From positions 1 to 51,354 of the forward strand of contig CABXVZ010000007.1 of the NCBI GenBank assembly GCA_902515765.1: a DNA stretch of 51,354 nt. The letters are read 5' to 3'. The translations under genes and the position numbers were made by a program. Of this stretch, positions 29,023-37,500 are shown one piece after another. Numbering within the stretch: position 1 is the stretch's first letter; every line of letters begins with the position of its first letter. The DNA comes from an uncultured Alphaproteobacteria bacterium. GTDB taxonomy: Bacteria > Pseudomonadota > Alphaproteobacteria > HIMB59. The notes below the pieces were generated by a model. That model searched no databases. It saw only the letters and a list, made by a program, of their open reading frames with translations, and was not told where the DNA came from.

Positions 29023-30132
29023 TTAAATTCTCATTGGCATCAAAATATACAAGCTAGTCGTATCTTTGGGGTCTTTGACAATGACTGGTGAGGATTGATT
29101 TAGAAGCTCTAAAATCATTGTTTCTCCTTCAACCACATCTTGTAAATCTAAAATATATTTAGAGTTGAAAAGTATTTCTAGAGACTCTGCTGCATAACTT
29201 GCGGCAACTTCTTCGTCTCCTTTGTTGCTATCAGTGCTAGTGGCCATAATTTTAATATTATTATTATCAAATAGAAGTTTTACAGTTGGGGCTTTGTCTT
29301 GATTAACTGTAGAGACTCTATCAATGGCATTAAAGAAAGGCTCTGCCTCTACTTGTAATAACTTATCATTTGAAACAGGTATGACTTTTTCATAATCTGG
29401 GAATGTTCCATCTATCAGCTTACTAATGATTATAAAATTATCAGCCTCTAAGCTTACCTGGGATTCAGAACATATAAATTTTATCTTTCCCTCGAAATCT
29501 CCTAAAATTCGATCTAATTGCAGAATTAATTTTCGAGGTAATATTATTCCAGGTATATTTACGTTATTGCTTAAATCTAACTCTGTTTTTGCTAATCGAT
29601 GACCATCAGTTGCTACGCATCTAAGTATGGTATTGCCACCACTATCTATAGTATGAAAATAGATACCATTTAAGTAATATCTTGTTTCCTCTGCGGATAT
29701 AGCAAATTTAGTTTTATTAAATAATCTTTTCACTTGTTGGATTGAAAGTTCGAAAGCATTACTAGGATCTAAAGTTATGAATTTAGGAAATTCATCAGCA
29801 GACAAGGCGTTCAACTCAAAAACTGAATTATCTGAGTTGATGATTAATCGACTACCTTCAAATTTACATTTAATGATTGAGTTTTTTTTAGTTTTACGAA
29901 TGATATCTGTAAGAATTCTGGAATTGACAGTTGCTTCTCCATTTTTTGTAGAGTCGGCAGATACAAATTCTCTAATAGAAATATCCATATCAGTAGATCG
30001 AATTTCAATCTGACTATTTTCACATTTAATATAAATATTTGATAAAATAGGAATTGTAGATCGACTATCTACAATTGAACTTACATGGGTTAATACCCTT
30101 AAAAGGGCTTCTCGGCTAACTCTGAAATCCAT
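29023..30132 (-). CDS. dnaN: DNA polymerase III beta subunit (sliding clamp)
   Basis: DnaN (369 aa) forms the ring that tethers replicative polymerase to DNA. It shows the three-domain repeat and standard length, starting MDFRVSREALLRVLTHVSSIVDSR, with the central LNGIYFH and GHRLAKTEL segments, and ends in the family-typical SLYILMPMRI, which lines the hydrophobic partner-binding pocket. It lies immediately after dnaA and before recF with no spacing, so the three are surely co-transcribed. Confidence 0.96.
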   Translation of the reverse strand: MDFRVSREALLRVLTHVSSIVDSRSTIPILSNIYIKCENSQIEIRSTDMDISIREFVSADSTKNGEATVNSRILTDIIRKTKKNSIIKCKFEGSRLIINSDNSVFELNALSADEFPKFITLDPSNAFELSIQQVKRLFNKTKFAISAEETRYYLNGIYFHTIDSGGNTILRCVATDGHRLAKTELDLSNNVNIPGIILPRKLILQLDRILGDFEGKIKFICSESQVSLEADNFIIISKLIDGTFPDYEKVIPVSNDKLLQVEAEPFFNAIDRVSTVNQDKAPTVKLLFDNNNIKIMATSTDSNKGDEEVAASYAAESLEILFNSKYILDLQDVVEGETMILELLNQSSPVIVKDPKDTTSLYILMPMRI

Positions 30133-31533
30133 CTAGGAAGTTTGCAATATTCTTGTCAAAAGTTCAATATCTTCTGCTAAGCTTGGATCATTTACCATAA
30201 TTTCTTCTATAGTTTTAATAGCATGAATAACCGTAGTATGATCTCTTCCGCCAAACTTTCTTCCTATTTCAGGCAAAGATCTTGTGGTAATTGATTTAGC
30301 TAGGTACATGGCTACTTGCCTAGGCCTTGCTACTGAACGAGATCTTCTTGGAGAATGCATATCAGAAAGCTTAATATTATAGTGTTCAACTACTTTCTTT
30401 TGAATTTCATCTATTGTAATTTTTCGGGAATTTGTTCTTAAGAGATCTTTCAGAACATCTTTTACAAGATCAACTGTAATATCTGAGTCTTGCAAAGATG
30501 CATGCACAGCTAATCGATTAAGCGCTCCTTCCATTTCACGGACATTATTTGTTATTTTATCTGCAAGAAACTCTAAAACATCTTTTGTTAACTTCATAGA
30601 TTTTTGCTCTGCTTTTGCTTGAATAATGCCTAGCCGAAGCTCGTAAGTTAAAGGATGGATATCTGCAACAAGACCCCAACCTAGTCTAGATTTTAATCGA
30701 TCCTCAAGACCTTCGAGGTCAGCTGGAGATTTATCAGCTGAAATAATGATTTGTCTTTTTTTATCAATTAAAGTGTTAAAAGTGTGAAAAAATTCTTCTT
30801 GGGTATTATCTTTACCAATAATAAACTGAACATCGTCAATCATTAAAACATCAACAGAACGAAACTGCTCTTTGAAGCTCATAATATTTTTAAATCGAAG
30901 AGCTTTAATAAACTGATACATAAATTTTTCTGCTGTTAAATAGACAACATTTTTTTTGGGATTTCTTTTTTTTATATTCCATGCAACCGCATGCATTAGA
31001 TGTGTTTTGCCTAAACCCACACCTCCATAAAGAAAAAGGGGATTAAAGCTTACAACTTCAGATTGAGCCACTCGTTGAGCAGCTGCGTATGCTAGCTCAT
31101 TAGGTTTGCCGACAATAAAATTATCAAAGGTGAATTGAGGATCTAAAGGTGCAGAAATATCATCGTAATACTGATCGTCTTCATCTTCTTTATCTTGAAA
31201 CACCACTTCGGTTCCTGGAATAATACGGTTGTTATTTTCTTTAACTAATATCGATAATTTTTCAACCGTCACACCCTGGTCCAGGTAAGATCTTTTTATA
31301 ACAGAGGCATAATTCTTAATAATCCAGTCTCTTAAAAATCTAGTGTGAACAGATAAAGTTAAAGAGGCACCTATGTGACTTTCAAAACGTACAGGCTTAA
31401 TCCAGTTTTGGAAGGAGTCTTTGTCTAGAGATTTTTTTAATTCAGATGTTATCTTAGACCAGGACACATCTATGCCACCTTGATGCAGTTCGTCTTCCAC
31501 TATGTATATTCCTTCCTCTAAAATTAGACTCAT
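30133..31533 (-). CDS. dnaA: Chromosomal replication initiator DnaA
   Basis: DnaA (466 aa) opens the replication origin. Domain I is near residues 25-100 (WSKITSELKKSLDKDSFQNWIKP). A short acidic linker follows. The AAA+ domain starts FTFDNFIVGKPNELAYAAA with Walker A LYGGVGLGKTHLMHA and Walker B VLMIDDVQFI. The C-terminal DNA-binding domain has GRKFGGRDHTTVIHAIKTIE. The N-terminal extension MSLILEEGIYI is unusual, and a GTG at codon 12 (31500) is an alternative start. I saw no cluster of DnaA boxes beside the gene; in alphaproteobacteria the origin is often elsewhere. Confidence 0.96.
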   Translation of the reverse strand: MSLILEEGIYIVEDELHQGGIDVSWSKITSELKKSLDKDSFQNWIKPVRFESHIGASLTLSVHTRFLRDWIIKNYASVIKRSYLDQGVTVEKLSILVKENNNRIIPGTEVVFQDKEDEDDQYYDDISAPLDPQFTFDNFIVGKPNELAYAAAQRVAQSEVVSFNPLFLYGGVGLGKTHLMHAVAWNIKKRNPKKNVVYLTAEKFMYQFIKALRFKNIMSFKEQFRSVDVLMIDDVQFIIGKDNTQEEFFHTFNTLIDKKRQIIISADKSPADLEGLEDRLKSRLGWGLVADIHPLTYELRLGIIQAKAEQKSMKLTKDVLEFLADKITNNVREMEGALNRLAVHASLQDSDITVDLVKDVLKDLLRTNSRKITIDEIQKKVVEHYNIKLSDMHSPRRSRSVARPRQVAMYLAKSITTRSLPEIGRKFGGRDHTTVIHAIKTIEEIMVNDPSLAEDIELLTRILQTS

Positions 31534-31561
31534 TAAAGCATGAAAATAAAAAATTAAGAAT

Positions 31562-31590
31562 AAAAAAAAGATTTATTTTTAAAAATAAAT
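31562..31590 (-). terminator. AT-only hairpin with T-run after rpsT
   Basis: A perfect 20-bp palindrome of A and T (31571-31590) is followed on the minus strand by C and eight T (31569-31562). It lies 16 bases after the rpsT stop and about 30 bases before dnaA. This geometry suits an intrinsic terminator or attenuator between rpsT and dnaA, though an AT-only stem is weak. It could equally be an easily melted DNA element. Confidence 0.4.
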
Positions 31591-31606
31591 TTCTTGTATA
31601 TTTTTT

Positions 31607-31873
31607 TTATTTAGAAATTGCAGAAATATCTTTTTGAAGCTTAGAAATAGTTCGTGATGCTTTATTTAAATGCATAATTTTTTTTTTGGTAGACTTATGC
31701 AGTATAGACATAACTTGCTTTAATTTTACCATTGATTCATCTACCTTTTTATCTTTGATGAGCTTATCTATAGCTTTGAGCTGAGTAGAAACGTTGGACT
31801 TAACACTTTTGTTCACAGCATGTCTACTTTCAGATTGGCGTAATCTTTTTTTTGCTGATTTGTGTTGTGGCAT
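31607..31873 (-). CDS. rpsT: 30S ribosomal protein S20
   Basis: This small basic protein (88 aa) binds 16S rRNA early in 30S assembly. The N-terminus MPQHKSAKKRLRQSESRHAVN and the helical Lys-rich remainder are typical, including STQLKAIDKLIKDKKVDE and INKASRTISKLQK-like HLNKASRTISKLQKDI. It lies between mutM and dnaA, a common alphaproteobacterial arrangement. No clear Shine-Dalgarno sequence is present upstream of the ATG. A candidate promoter overlaps the 3' end of mutM. Confidence 0.95.
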   Translation of the reverse strand: MPQHKSAKKRLRQSESRHAVNKSVKSNVSTQLKAIDKLIKDKKVDESMVKLKQVMSILHKSTKKKIMHLNKASRTISKLQKDISAISK

Positions 31874-31916
31874 CTTTTGTTTTATTAACAGGTTGTTCGT
31901 CTAATTGCGTTAATAA

Positions 31917-31944
31917 CTTATATAGATTTTTTTATTTTTGTAAA
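31917..31944 (-). promoter_or_regulatory. Candidate rpsT promoter
   Basis: On the minus strand, TTTACA (31944-31939) in the last codons of mutM is followed after 16 bases by TATAAG (31922-31917). Both match the sigma-70 consensus at five of six positions. The start would be near 31910, giving a leader of roughly 37 bases. This would let rpsT, and perhaps dnaA, be expressed independently of mutM. Confidence 0.4.
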
Positions 31945-32747
31945 GTGGGTGAAAAAAAAGTGGATCGACCATTCTGAATTATTTTCTTGATTGAAAACGA
32001 TTTTCTTTTGAAAATGACTTCAGATTTTTGGTATACCTCAAACATATTTTGGAAGCTTCCTAGAGTACCATCTGGGGATTTATAATCGTTAATGGAAGAT
32101 CCCCCATTTTTTAAAGATAGTTTTAAAACATATCGACAGGATTTGATTAATTTAGATATTTCCACACGATTAAGAGAATTGGTCAATCTTAAAGGACTAA
32201 GCCTACAATGAAATAGTGCTTCATTAGCATATATATTACCTAGGCCTACAAAAATACTTTGATCTAATAGAGCCTGTTTTAGCGAAACAGATTTTTTTTT
32301 AAATTTATTAGATATTTCAGAAATATTTATTTTATCTACTAATAAATCTAGACCATAATTATTAAAAAAAGATTTTAATTCCTTATTATTTAATTTGAAA
32401 AACATCCCGAACCTTCGAGGGTCATTGAAAACAACATAAAACCTGTCAAATTCTAAAACTACGTGATCATGTTTTTCTTTTTGGTAATTTTCTTTAAAAT
32501 AGAATTTTAATCTACCGCTCATTCCTAGATGAATAATAAGAAATGACTGAGAATTTAACTTAACAAGAATATATTTTGCAAACCTTTTTACTTCTATTAT
32601 TCTTTTTCCTTTAATTGAGTTAAAATCATCTAGATTTAGGTTTTTTCTTAATCTTTTATTTGATTTTTTTATAGAAACAATTTTTTTTCCATTAACTTTC
32701 TTACCTAAATATCTTATTGTAGTTTCTACTTCTGGAAGTTCTGGCAT
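31932..32747 (-). CDS. mutM: Formamidopyrimidine-DNA glycosylase, zinc-finger cysteines lost
   Basis: MutM/Fpg (271 aa) removes oxidised purines such as 8-oxoguanine. The catalytic N-terminus MPELPEVETTIRYL (Pro2, Glu3), RFAKYILVKL (DNA-binding Lys), HLGMSGRLKF and GLGNIYANEALF are intact. The C-terminal hairpin keeps GRSTFF with the phosphate-contacting Arg. However, the four cysteines that normally bind zinc are all gone: the last 35 residues (from EVYQKSEVIF to SPTLQK) contain no Cys. I checked this in the bases. It therefore resembles zincless-finger family members such as NEIL1. Its ATG overlaps the divergent ubiE ATG. Confidence 0.92.
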   Translation of the reverse strand: MPELPEVETTIRYLGKKVNGKKIVSIKKSNKRLRKNLNLDDFNSIKGKRIIEVKRFAKYILVKLNSQSFLIIHLGMSGRLKFYFKENYQKEKHDHVVLEFDRFYVVFNDPRRFGMFFKLNNKELKSFFNNYGLDLLVDKINISEISNKFKKKSVSLKQALLDQSIFVGLGNIYANEALFHCRLSPLRLTNSLNRVEISKLIKSCRYVLKLSLKNGGSSINDYKSPDGTLGSFQNMFEVYQKSEVIFKRKSFSIKKIIQNGRSTFFSPTLQK

Positions 32748-33447
32748 GGATAATAAAAATAGTTCAAATCAATATAATATTACAGATATTTTTGAAAATG
32801 TATCTCAAGCAAAATATGACTTGATGAATGATATTATGAGTTTTGGAATCCATCGTTTATGGAAAAAGTATTATGCTGATTTAATAATTGATAAATCTAG
32901 GCATAATCAAAAGATCCTAGATATTGCCAGTGGCACTGGAGATATATTTAATCTTTTACCTTTTTCTGAAAACCTTTATGCCATCGATCCTATTGATCAT
33001 ATGCACAAGATTTCTATGCAAAAAAATAAGAAAAAAAAAATAAATTATAAAATTGGATATGTTGAAAATCTTCCTTATAAAAAAAACTTTTTTCAAGTCA
33101 TCTCATGCACTTATGGAGTTAGAAATTTTCAGGATAGGATTAAAGGCTTTAGAGAAATTTATCGATGTTTAAAAAAGAATGGGTACTTTTTATTTATGGA
33201 GTTTGGTATGCCAAAAGCCACCTTAATTCAAAAACCATATGAATATTTTTTAGATTATTTTCTTCCCTTTAGTGGGAGTATTATAGCTAAAGATAGACAC
33301 AGCTATAAATATCTTGCAGATAGCATCAAAGAATTTCCTAACACACATCAAATTCAAAAAGAGATTGAGAAAATTGGCTTTTCTCACATTGAAACAATTG
33401 ATTTCATTTCAGGTGCGAACAGCATATATATATTGCAGAAAAAATGA
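32746..33447 (+). CDS. ubiE: Ubiquinone/menaquinone biosynthesis C-methyltransferase UbiE
   Basis: This class I SAM methyltransferase (233 aa) carries out the C-methylation step of ubiquinone synthesis. Signatures are IFENVSQAKYDLMNDIMSFGIHRLWKKYY, motif I ILDIASGTGDIFNLL, and the UbiE-specific CTYGVRNFQDRIKGFREIYRCLKKNG. The later YLADSIKEFPN is also typical. Start codons of ubiE and mutM share the four bases CATG. ubiE overlaps coaC by ATGA. The kinase-like gene ubiB, usually between ubiE and coaBC in alphaproteobacteria, is absent here. Confidence 0.95.
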   Translation: MDNKNSSNQYNITDIFENVSQAKYDLMNDIMSFGIHRLWKKYYADLIIDKSRHNQKILDIASGTGDIFNLLPFSENLYAIDPIDHMHKISMQKNKKKKINYKIGYVENLPYKKNFFQVISCTYGVRNFQDRIKGFREIYRCLKKNGYFLFMEFGMPKATLIQKPYEYFLDYFLPFSGSIIAKDRHSYKYLADSIKEFPNTHQIQKEIEKIGFSHIETIDFISGANSIYILQKK

Positions 33448-33962
33448 AAATTTTACTAATAATAACAAGCAGCGTCGGATGCTATAAGGCGCTAGATTTA
33501 ATAAGAGAGTTTCAAAAAAAATCAATTAATTTTGAAATAATAGCTACAAAAAATACATTTGAATTTATCTCACCCCTTTTACTAGAAACTATCAGTCACA
33601 AAAAAGTTTACAGCGAACTCTTTGATCTAGATATGGAAAAGAATATTGGTCACATTCAATTAGCAAGAGATAATACTCATATATTAGTATATCCAGCCAC
33701 AGCAAATATTATTTCAAAATTTGCTCAAGGGCTTTGTAGTGATCTTGCTTTAACGTGTATGATATCTGCTAATAAACCCATTTATATTGCTCCTGCTATG
33801 AATAAAGAAATGTGGGCTAATTCTTTAATTCAGAATAATGTAAAATTACTCAAAGAACACGGGCATCATTTTATAGGACCAGATGATGGTTCGCTTGCAT
33901 GTGGTGAATATGGAAGTGGTCGCCTTGTGGACCCAGGAGAAATCCTAAATCAGTTAAAATAA
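33444..33962 (+). CDS. coaC: Phosphopantothenoylcysteine decarboxylase (separate CoaC)
   Basis: This flavoprotein (172 aa) decarboxylates phosphopantothenoylcysteine in coenzyme A synthesis. It has the catalytic His in IGHIQLARD (H70), the PAMNKEMW motif (117-124) and the substrate-clamp Cys in LACGEYGSGR (C153). In most bacteria this is the N-terminal half of the fused CoaBC protein. Here a single TAA (33960-33962) ends it exactly at the domain border, and the synthetase half continues in the same frame from the next codon. The split is seen in the sequence; whether it is a fixed gene split, readthrough or an error is open. Confidence 0.9.
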   Translation: MKILLIITSSVGCYKALDLIREFQKKSINFEIIATKNTFEFISPLLLETISHKKVYSELFDLDMEKNIGHIQLARDNTHILVYPATANIISKFAQGLCSDLALTCMISANKPIYIAPAMNKEMWANSLIQNNVKLLKEHGHHFIGPDDGSLACGEYGSGRLVDPGEILNQLK

Positions 33963-34595
33963 TTGAAAACAGCTTTAATTACTATTGGTTCAACAAGGGA
34001 ATATATAGATCCTGTTAGATACATATCAAATGAATCTTCAGGAAAACAAGGTGTTTCTCTTATCAAGGGATTACTAAAAAAAAATTACAAAATTATTTGT
34101 TTACATGGCTACCTTAAAGTTAAACCAATCATCTCAAGGAAAATAAAATATATATTTACGCCAAATGCTAAAAGTATGCTTCAAGAGGCAAAAAAGAATC
34201 ATAAAGTCGATATAGCAATCTTCAATGCCGCTGTATCAGACTTCTATGTTAAAAGTTTTAGTAAAAATAAAATTAAAAGCAAAAAAGGTTTAACACTTCA
34301 ATTGATAAATAATCCTGATATCTTAAAATCTATTTGTTCCTCTCAAAAAAAACCTTTAATTTCAGTTGGCTTTGCCTATGAAACAAATAACTATTTAGAT
34401 AATGCTAAAAAAAAATTAGAAAATAAAAAATGTGATTTTATTGTTCTCAACTATCCTTTGAAAAATGATTTTATATTCAATAATAATTTTAATAATGGCG
34501 GCATACTTGACAAGCAAGGTAACTACTATGAAATTGGCAATGTCTCAAAAACAGTTTTTGCTAATAAAATAATCAAACATATATTAGAGATCTAA
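33963..34595 (+). CDS. coaB: Phosphopantothenate--cysteine ligase (separate CoaB)
   Basis: This is the synthetase half of CoaBC (210 aa), joining 4'-phosphopantothenate to cysteine with CTP. Typical segments are ITIGSTREYIDPVRYISNESSG, the NAAVSDFYV block, the lysine-rich KIKSKKG and VGFAYETNN. It is shorter and more AT-drifted than usual but keeps the main motifs. The first codon after the coaC stop is TTG, the only plausible start, without its own ribosome site. Translation would depend on reinitiation or readthrough from coaC. It is followed by dut after one base. Confidence 0.85.
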   Translation: MKTALITIGSTREYIDPVRYISNESSGKQGVSLIKGLLKKNYKIICLHGYLKVKPIISRKIKYIFTPNAKSMLQEAKKNHKVDIAIFNAAVSDFYVKSFSKNKIKSKKGLTLQLINNPDILKSICSSQKKPLISVGFAYETNNYLDNAKKKLENKKCDFIVLNYPLKNDFIFNNNFNNGGILDKQGNYYEIGNVSKTVFANKIIKHILEI

Positions 34596-34596
34596 A

Positions 34597-35049
34597 ATGA
34601 CTAAAAATCTAAAAATAAAGATAAAATCTAAAAATAATTATATCTCAATCCCCTCCTATGAAACGAATTCAAGCGCGGGATTAGACTTAAGAGCATATCT
34701 TCCAGAAAGAAATATTATAATAAGCCCCAAAGAGACAAAACTTATTGGAACAGGGCTTTATTTTGAAATACCAGAGGGGTTTGAAGTTCAAATTAGACCT
34801 CGCAGTGGATTAGCTCTTAAAAATGGAGTGAGTGTTCTTAATAGCCCTGGAACTATTGATGCTGACTATCGAGGAGAGATAAAAATTTTATTAATTAATC
34901 ACGGGTCTGAGCCCTTTATAGTAGAACACGAAATGAGGATTGCTCAAATGGTAGTGGCAAGGTACGAGAGAATAGAATTTGAAGTAGTTAAGAGCTTATC
35001 TGACTCAAAAAGAGGAAGTGGTGGATTTGGATCAACTGGAACTAACTGA
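34597..35049 (+). CDS. dut: Deoxyuridine 5'-triphosphate nucleotidohydrolase (dUTPase)
   Basis: This trimeric enzyme (150 aa) hydrolyses dUTP to dUMP, keeping uracil out of DNA and supplying thymidylate synthesis. The five motifs are present: AGLDLRAYLP, RPRSGLALKNGV, GTIDADYRGEIKI (catalytic Asp), RIAQMVVARY and the C-terminal RGSGGFGSTG, which closes over the active site. The last 32 bases overlap the reading frame of the next gene. The coaBC-dut order is standard in alphaproteobacteria. Confidence 0.96.
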   Translation: MTKNLKIKIKSKNNYISIPSYETNSSAGLDLRAYLPERNIIISPKETKLIGTGLYFEIPEGFEVQIRPRSGLALKNGVSVLNSPGTIDADYRGEIKILLINHGSEPFIVEHEMRIAQMVVARYERIEFEVVKSLSDSKRGSGGFGSTGTN

Positions 35050-35773
35050 TAAAATAATAGAACAGTTTGGAAGACAAATCTTAGTTCCTGGCATTAATGA
35101 AGAGGGGCAGGTCATTCTCGCGAACAGAAAAGTTTGTATTATAGGCTTAGGCGCATTAGGTACGATTGCATCTCAATACTTAGTTAGATCTGGTATTGGT
35201 GAAATATCTCTAATTGATCCAGATACTATTGAGGAATCTAATCTTCACCGACAAATTAATTATAACCTTAACGATATAGGTGAATTGAAATCCGAAGTAT
35301 CTAAAAAAAAACTTCAAGAAATTAATAATACAACAAATATTTTTAGCTATAGCGAAACATTTGAAAGCTATCTTCAAAAAAAACTTAAATATAAATTTGA
35401 TATAATTTTTGATTGTACAGATAGCCATCAAAATAAAATTTTATCTTCAAAATTTTCAAAAAAACAACAAGTACCTTTTATCTCTATATCTATTAACTCC
35501 TCTGAAGGTATTTATTTTTCTCAAAATTATAAAGATAATTCATCTTTACCTTGCTTTGAATGTTTATTTCCCCAAACAGATCAAGACCATCGATGTTTAA
35601 ATAGTGCAATGATAGGTCCTGTTGCAGGTATGGTTACTAGCTTAGCTTGCACAAAAATTATTTTTGCTCTTGCAAGTAATTCTTTGAGTTTAGAAAATGA
35701 AATCAGTTTGATTGATCTTTTGACATCAGATATAAACAAACTACAATTATCAAAAATTAATTGCCCGCATTAA
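35018..35773 (+). CDS. ThiF/MoeB-family adenylyltransferase
   Basis: This E1-like enzyme (251 aa) activates the C-terminus of a small sulfur-carrier protein (ThiS or MoaD type). It has the nucleotide-binding CIIGLGALGTIASQYLVRSG (about 40-60), the family Arg in EESNLHRQINY, the switch Asp in DIIFDCTDSHQNK-like IIFDCTDS, and the block CFECLFPQ giving the first CxxC. Zinc-containing relatives end with a second CxxC; here the protein stops at NCPH, so the last ligand is missing or replaced by His. The start is uncertain: GTG at 35018 or 35021, or TTG at 35027, all inside dut. Whether it serves thiamine or molybdopterin cannot be told. Confidence 0.85.
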   Translation: MVDLDQLELTDKIIEQFGRQILVPGINEEGQVILANRKVCIIGLGALGTIASQYLVRSGIGEISLIDPDTIEESNLHRQINYNLNDIGELKSEVSKKKLQEINNTTNIFSYSETFESYLQKKLKYKFDIIFDCTDSHQNKILSSKFSKKQQVPFISISINSSEGIYFSQNYKDNSSLPCFECLFPQTDQDHRCLNSAMIGPVAGMVTSLACTKIIFALASNSLSLENEISLIDLLTSDINKLQLSKINCPH

Positions 35774-35774
35774 A

Positions 35775-36290
35775 ATGAATTCTTTTACTCCACAATCAAG
35801 CTATTCCTATGAAGAAATTATCGAATGTGGAAAAGGAAATCTTTTTGGTGTTGGAAATGCCCAATTACCAGCCCCTCCTATGTTGATGTTTGATCGAATT
35901 ACTCAAGTAGATAAAGATGGTGGACTAAATGGGAAAGGCCAAATTATAGCTGAATTAGATATCAAGCCTGAGTTATGGTTTTTTGAATGTCACTTTTTAG
36001 GAGACCCAGTTATGCCTGGCTGTCTTGGCTTGGATGCATTGTGGCAAATGTTAGGGTTTTATCTTGGATGGTTAGGATATCCTGGGAAAGGAAGAGCTTT
36101 GGGTGTTGGAGAAATAAAATTTGTAGAAGAAATTAAGCCCGATAAAGAATTAATACAATATAAGGTTAGTTTAAAAAAGTCTCTAAGCAAAAAAGGTTTT
36201 TCAATTGGTTATGGTGATGGTCAAATAATTCACAAAGATAAAATTATATATCATGCAAATGATTTGAAGGTAGGGCTATTTAATGAATAA
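35775..36290 (+). CDS. fabA: 3-hydroxydecanoyl-ACP dehydratase/isomerase FabA
   Basis: FabA (171 aa) dehydrates and isomerises 3-hydroxydecanoyl-ACP, starting anaerobic unsaturated fatty acid synthesis. The catalytic His in [24 protein letters not shown] and the Asp in the same block are present, followed by the family-typical [11 protein letters not shown]. The order fabA-fabB-fabI is conserved in alphaproteobacteria. It begins one base after the ThiF stop and overlaps fabB by 8 bp. Confidence 0.96.
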   Translation: MNSFTPQSSYSYEEIIECGKGNLFGVGNAQLPAPPMLMFDRITQVDKDGGLNGKGQIIAELDIKPELWFFECHFLGDPVMPGCLGLDALWQMLGFYLGWLGYPGKGRALGVGEIKFVEEIKPDKELIQYKVSLKKSLSKKGFSIGYGDGQIIHKDKIIYHANDLKVGLFNE

Positions 36291-37500
36291 TAAAAGAGTA
36301 GTTATTACAGGTTATGGAATTGTTTCTTGTATTGGAAATAATAAAGAAGAAGTTTTATTAAGCCTTCAAGAAGTTAAATCTGGAATAAGTCATTGCCAAG
36401 AATACGAAGAGCTTGGTATGCGCAGTCATGTTCATGGTAAGCCTTCTATCAATATTCAAGAAAATGTAGATAGAAAGATACTTCGTTTTATGGGAGAAGG
36501 AGCTGCTTATAATTATATTGCTATGCAAGAAGCAATTCAACACTCCGGACTTGATGAAAGTCTAGTTTCTAATGTTAGCACTGGTCTTGTAATGGGCTCT
36601 GGTGGGCCCTCAACATATCAACTCCAGCAAGCTTTTGATATCGCAAGAGAAAAAGGCGTTAAAAAAATTGGCCCTTATATGGTAACTCGTACAATGGCAT
36701 CTGGTAATTCAGCAACCTTAGCGACACCCTTTAAAATTAAAGGTGTGAATTACTCGATTAGCTCAGCTTGTTCTACAAGCTTGCACTGTATTGGTAACGC
36801 ATATGATCTTATCAGACACGGTCAGCAAGAAATAGTTTTTGCTGGTGGTGGGGAAGAAACACATTGGACAATGTCTATTTTATTTGATGCGATGGGTGCC
36901 TTATCGAGCAAATATAACGATAGCCCAGCTAAAGCATCTAGGGCTTATGACTCCGATCGAGATGGATTTGTCATTGGAGGAGGCGCAGGAGTTCTTGTAG
37001 TCGAAAGCCTTGATAGTGCCAAATCTAGAGGAGCTAATATACTTGCTGAAATTCAAGGTTTTGGACAAACATCAGATGGCTACGATATGGTTCAACCTTC
37101 TGGAGAAGGAGCAGTTAGATGCATGCAAATGGCTACCGAGGGTAGACCAGTAGATTATATTAACTCTCACGGAACTTCGACACCTGTTGGAGATATGATT
37201 GAATTAAAAGGAATTAGAGAAGTATTTGGAGATAATGTTCCTCCCACTAGTTCGACCAAATCTCTTACTGGTCATTCACTAGGAGCAACCGGCGTTCAGG
37301 AAGCTGTTTATTCATTATTAATGATGGAAAATAATTTCATGGTGGAGTCAGCAAATATTTCTAAACTTGATGACCAAGCCGAGGGCATGAATATTCTTCG
37401 TGAAAGTAAAAAGGACGTAGAAATTAATTCTATTTTGTCTAATAGTTTTGGCTTTGGAGGTACAAATGCCTCAATTTATATAACCCGCTATAATGACTAA
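36283..37500 (+). CDS. fabB: 3-oxoacyl-ACP synthase I (FabB)
   Basis: This ketosynthase (405 aa) elongates unsaturated acyl chains made by FabA. The thiolase-fold triad is visible: Cys in [14 protein letters not shown], His in [11 protein letters not shown], and His in [14 protein letters not shown]. The C-terminal [11 protein letters not shown] is also standard. It overlaps fabA by 8 bp upstream and fabI by 8 bp downstream, so all three are translationally coupled. Confidence 0.97.
   Translation: MNNKRVVITGYGIVSCIGNNKEEVLLSLQEVKSGISHCQEYEELGMRSHVHGKPSINIQENVDRKILRFMGEGAAYNYIAMQEAIQHSGLDESLVSNVSTGLVMGSGGPSTYQLQQAFDIAREKGVKKIGPYMVTRTMASGNSATLATPFKIKGVNYSISSACSTSLHCIGNAYDLIRHGQQEIVFAGGGEETHWTMSILFDAMGALSSKYNDSPAKASRAYDSDRDGFVIGGGAGVLVVESLDSAKSRGANILAEIQGFGQTSDGYDMVQPSGEGAVRCMQMATEGRPVDYINSHGTSTPVGDMIELKGIREVFGDNVPPTSSTKSLTGHSLGATGVQEAVYSLLMMENNFMVESANISKLDDQAEGMNILRESKKDVEINSILSNSFGFGGTNASIYITRYND

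Noticed and set aside
31534..31931. Replication origin beside dnaA
   Set aside because: The DNA is very AT-rich, but no cluster of DnaA boxes was seen, and alphaproteobacterial origins are often not next to dnaA.
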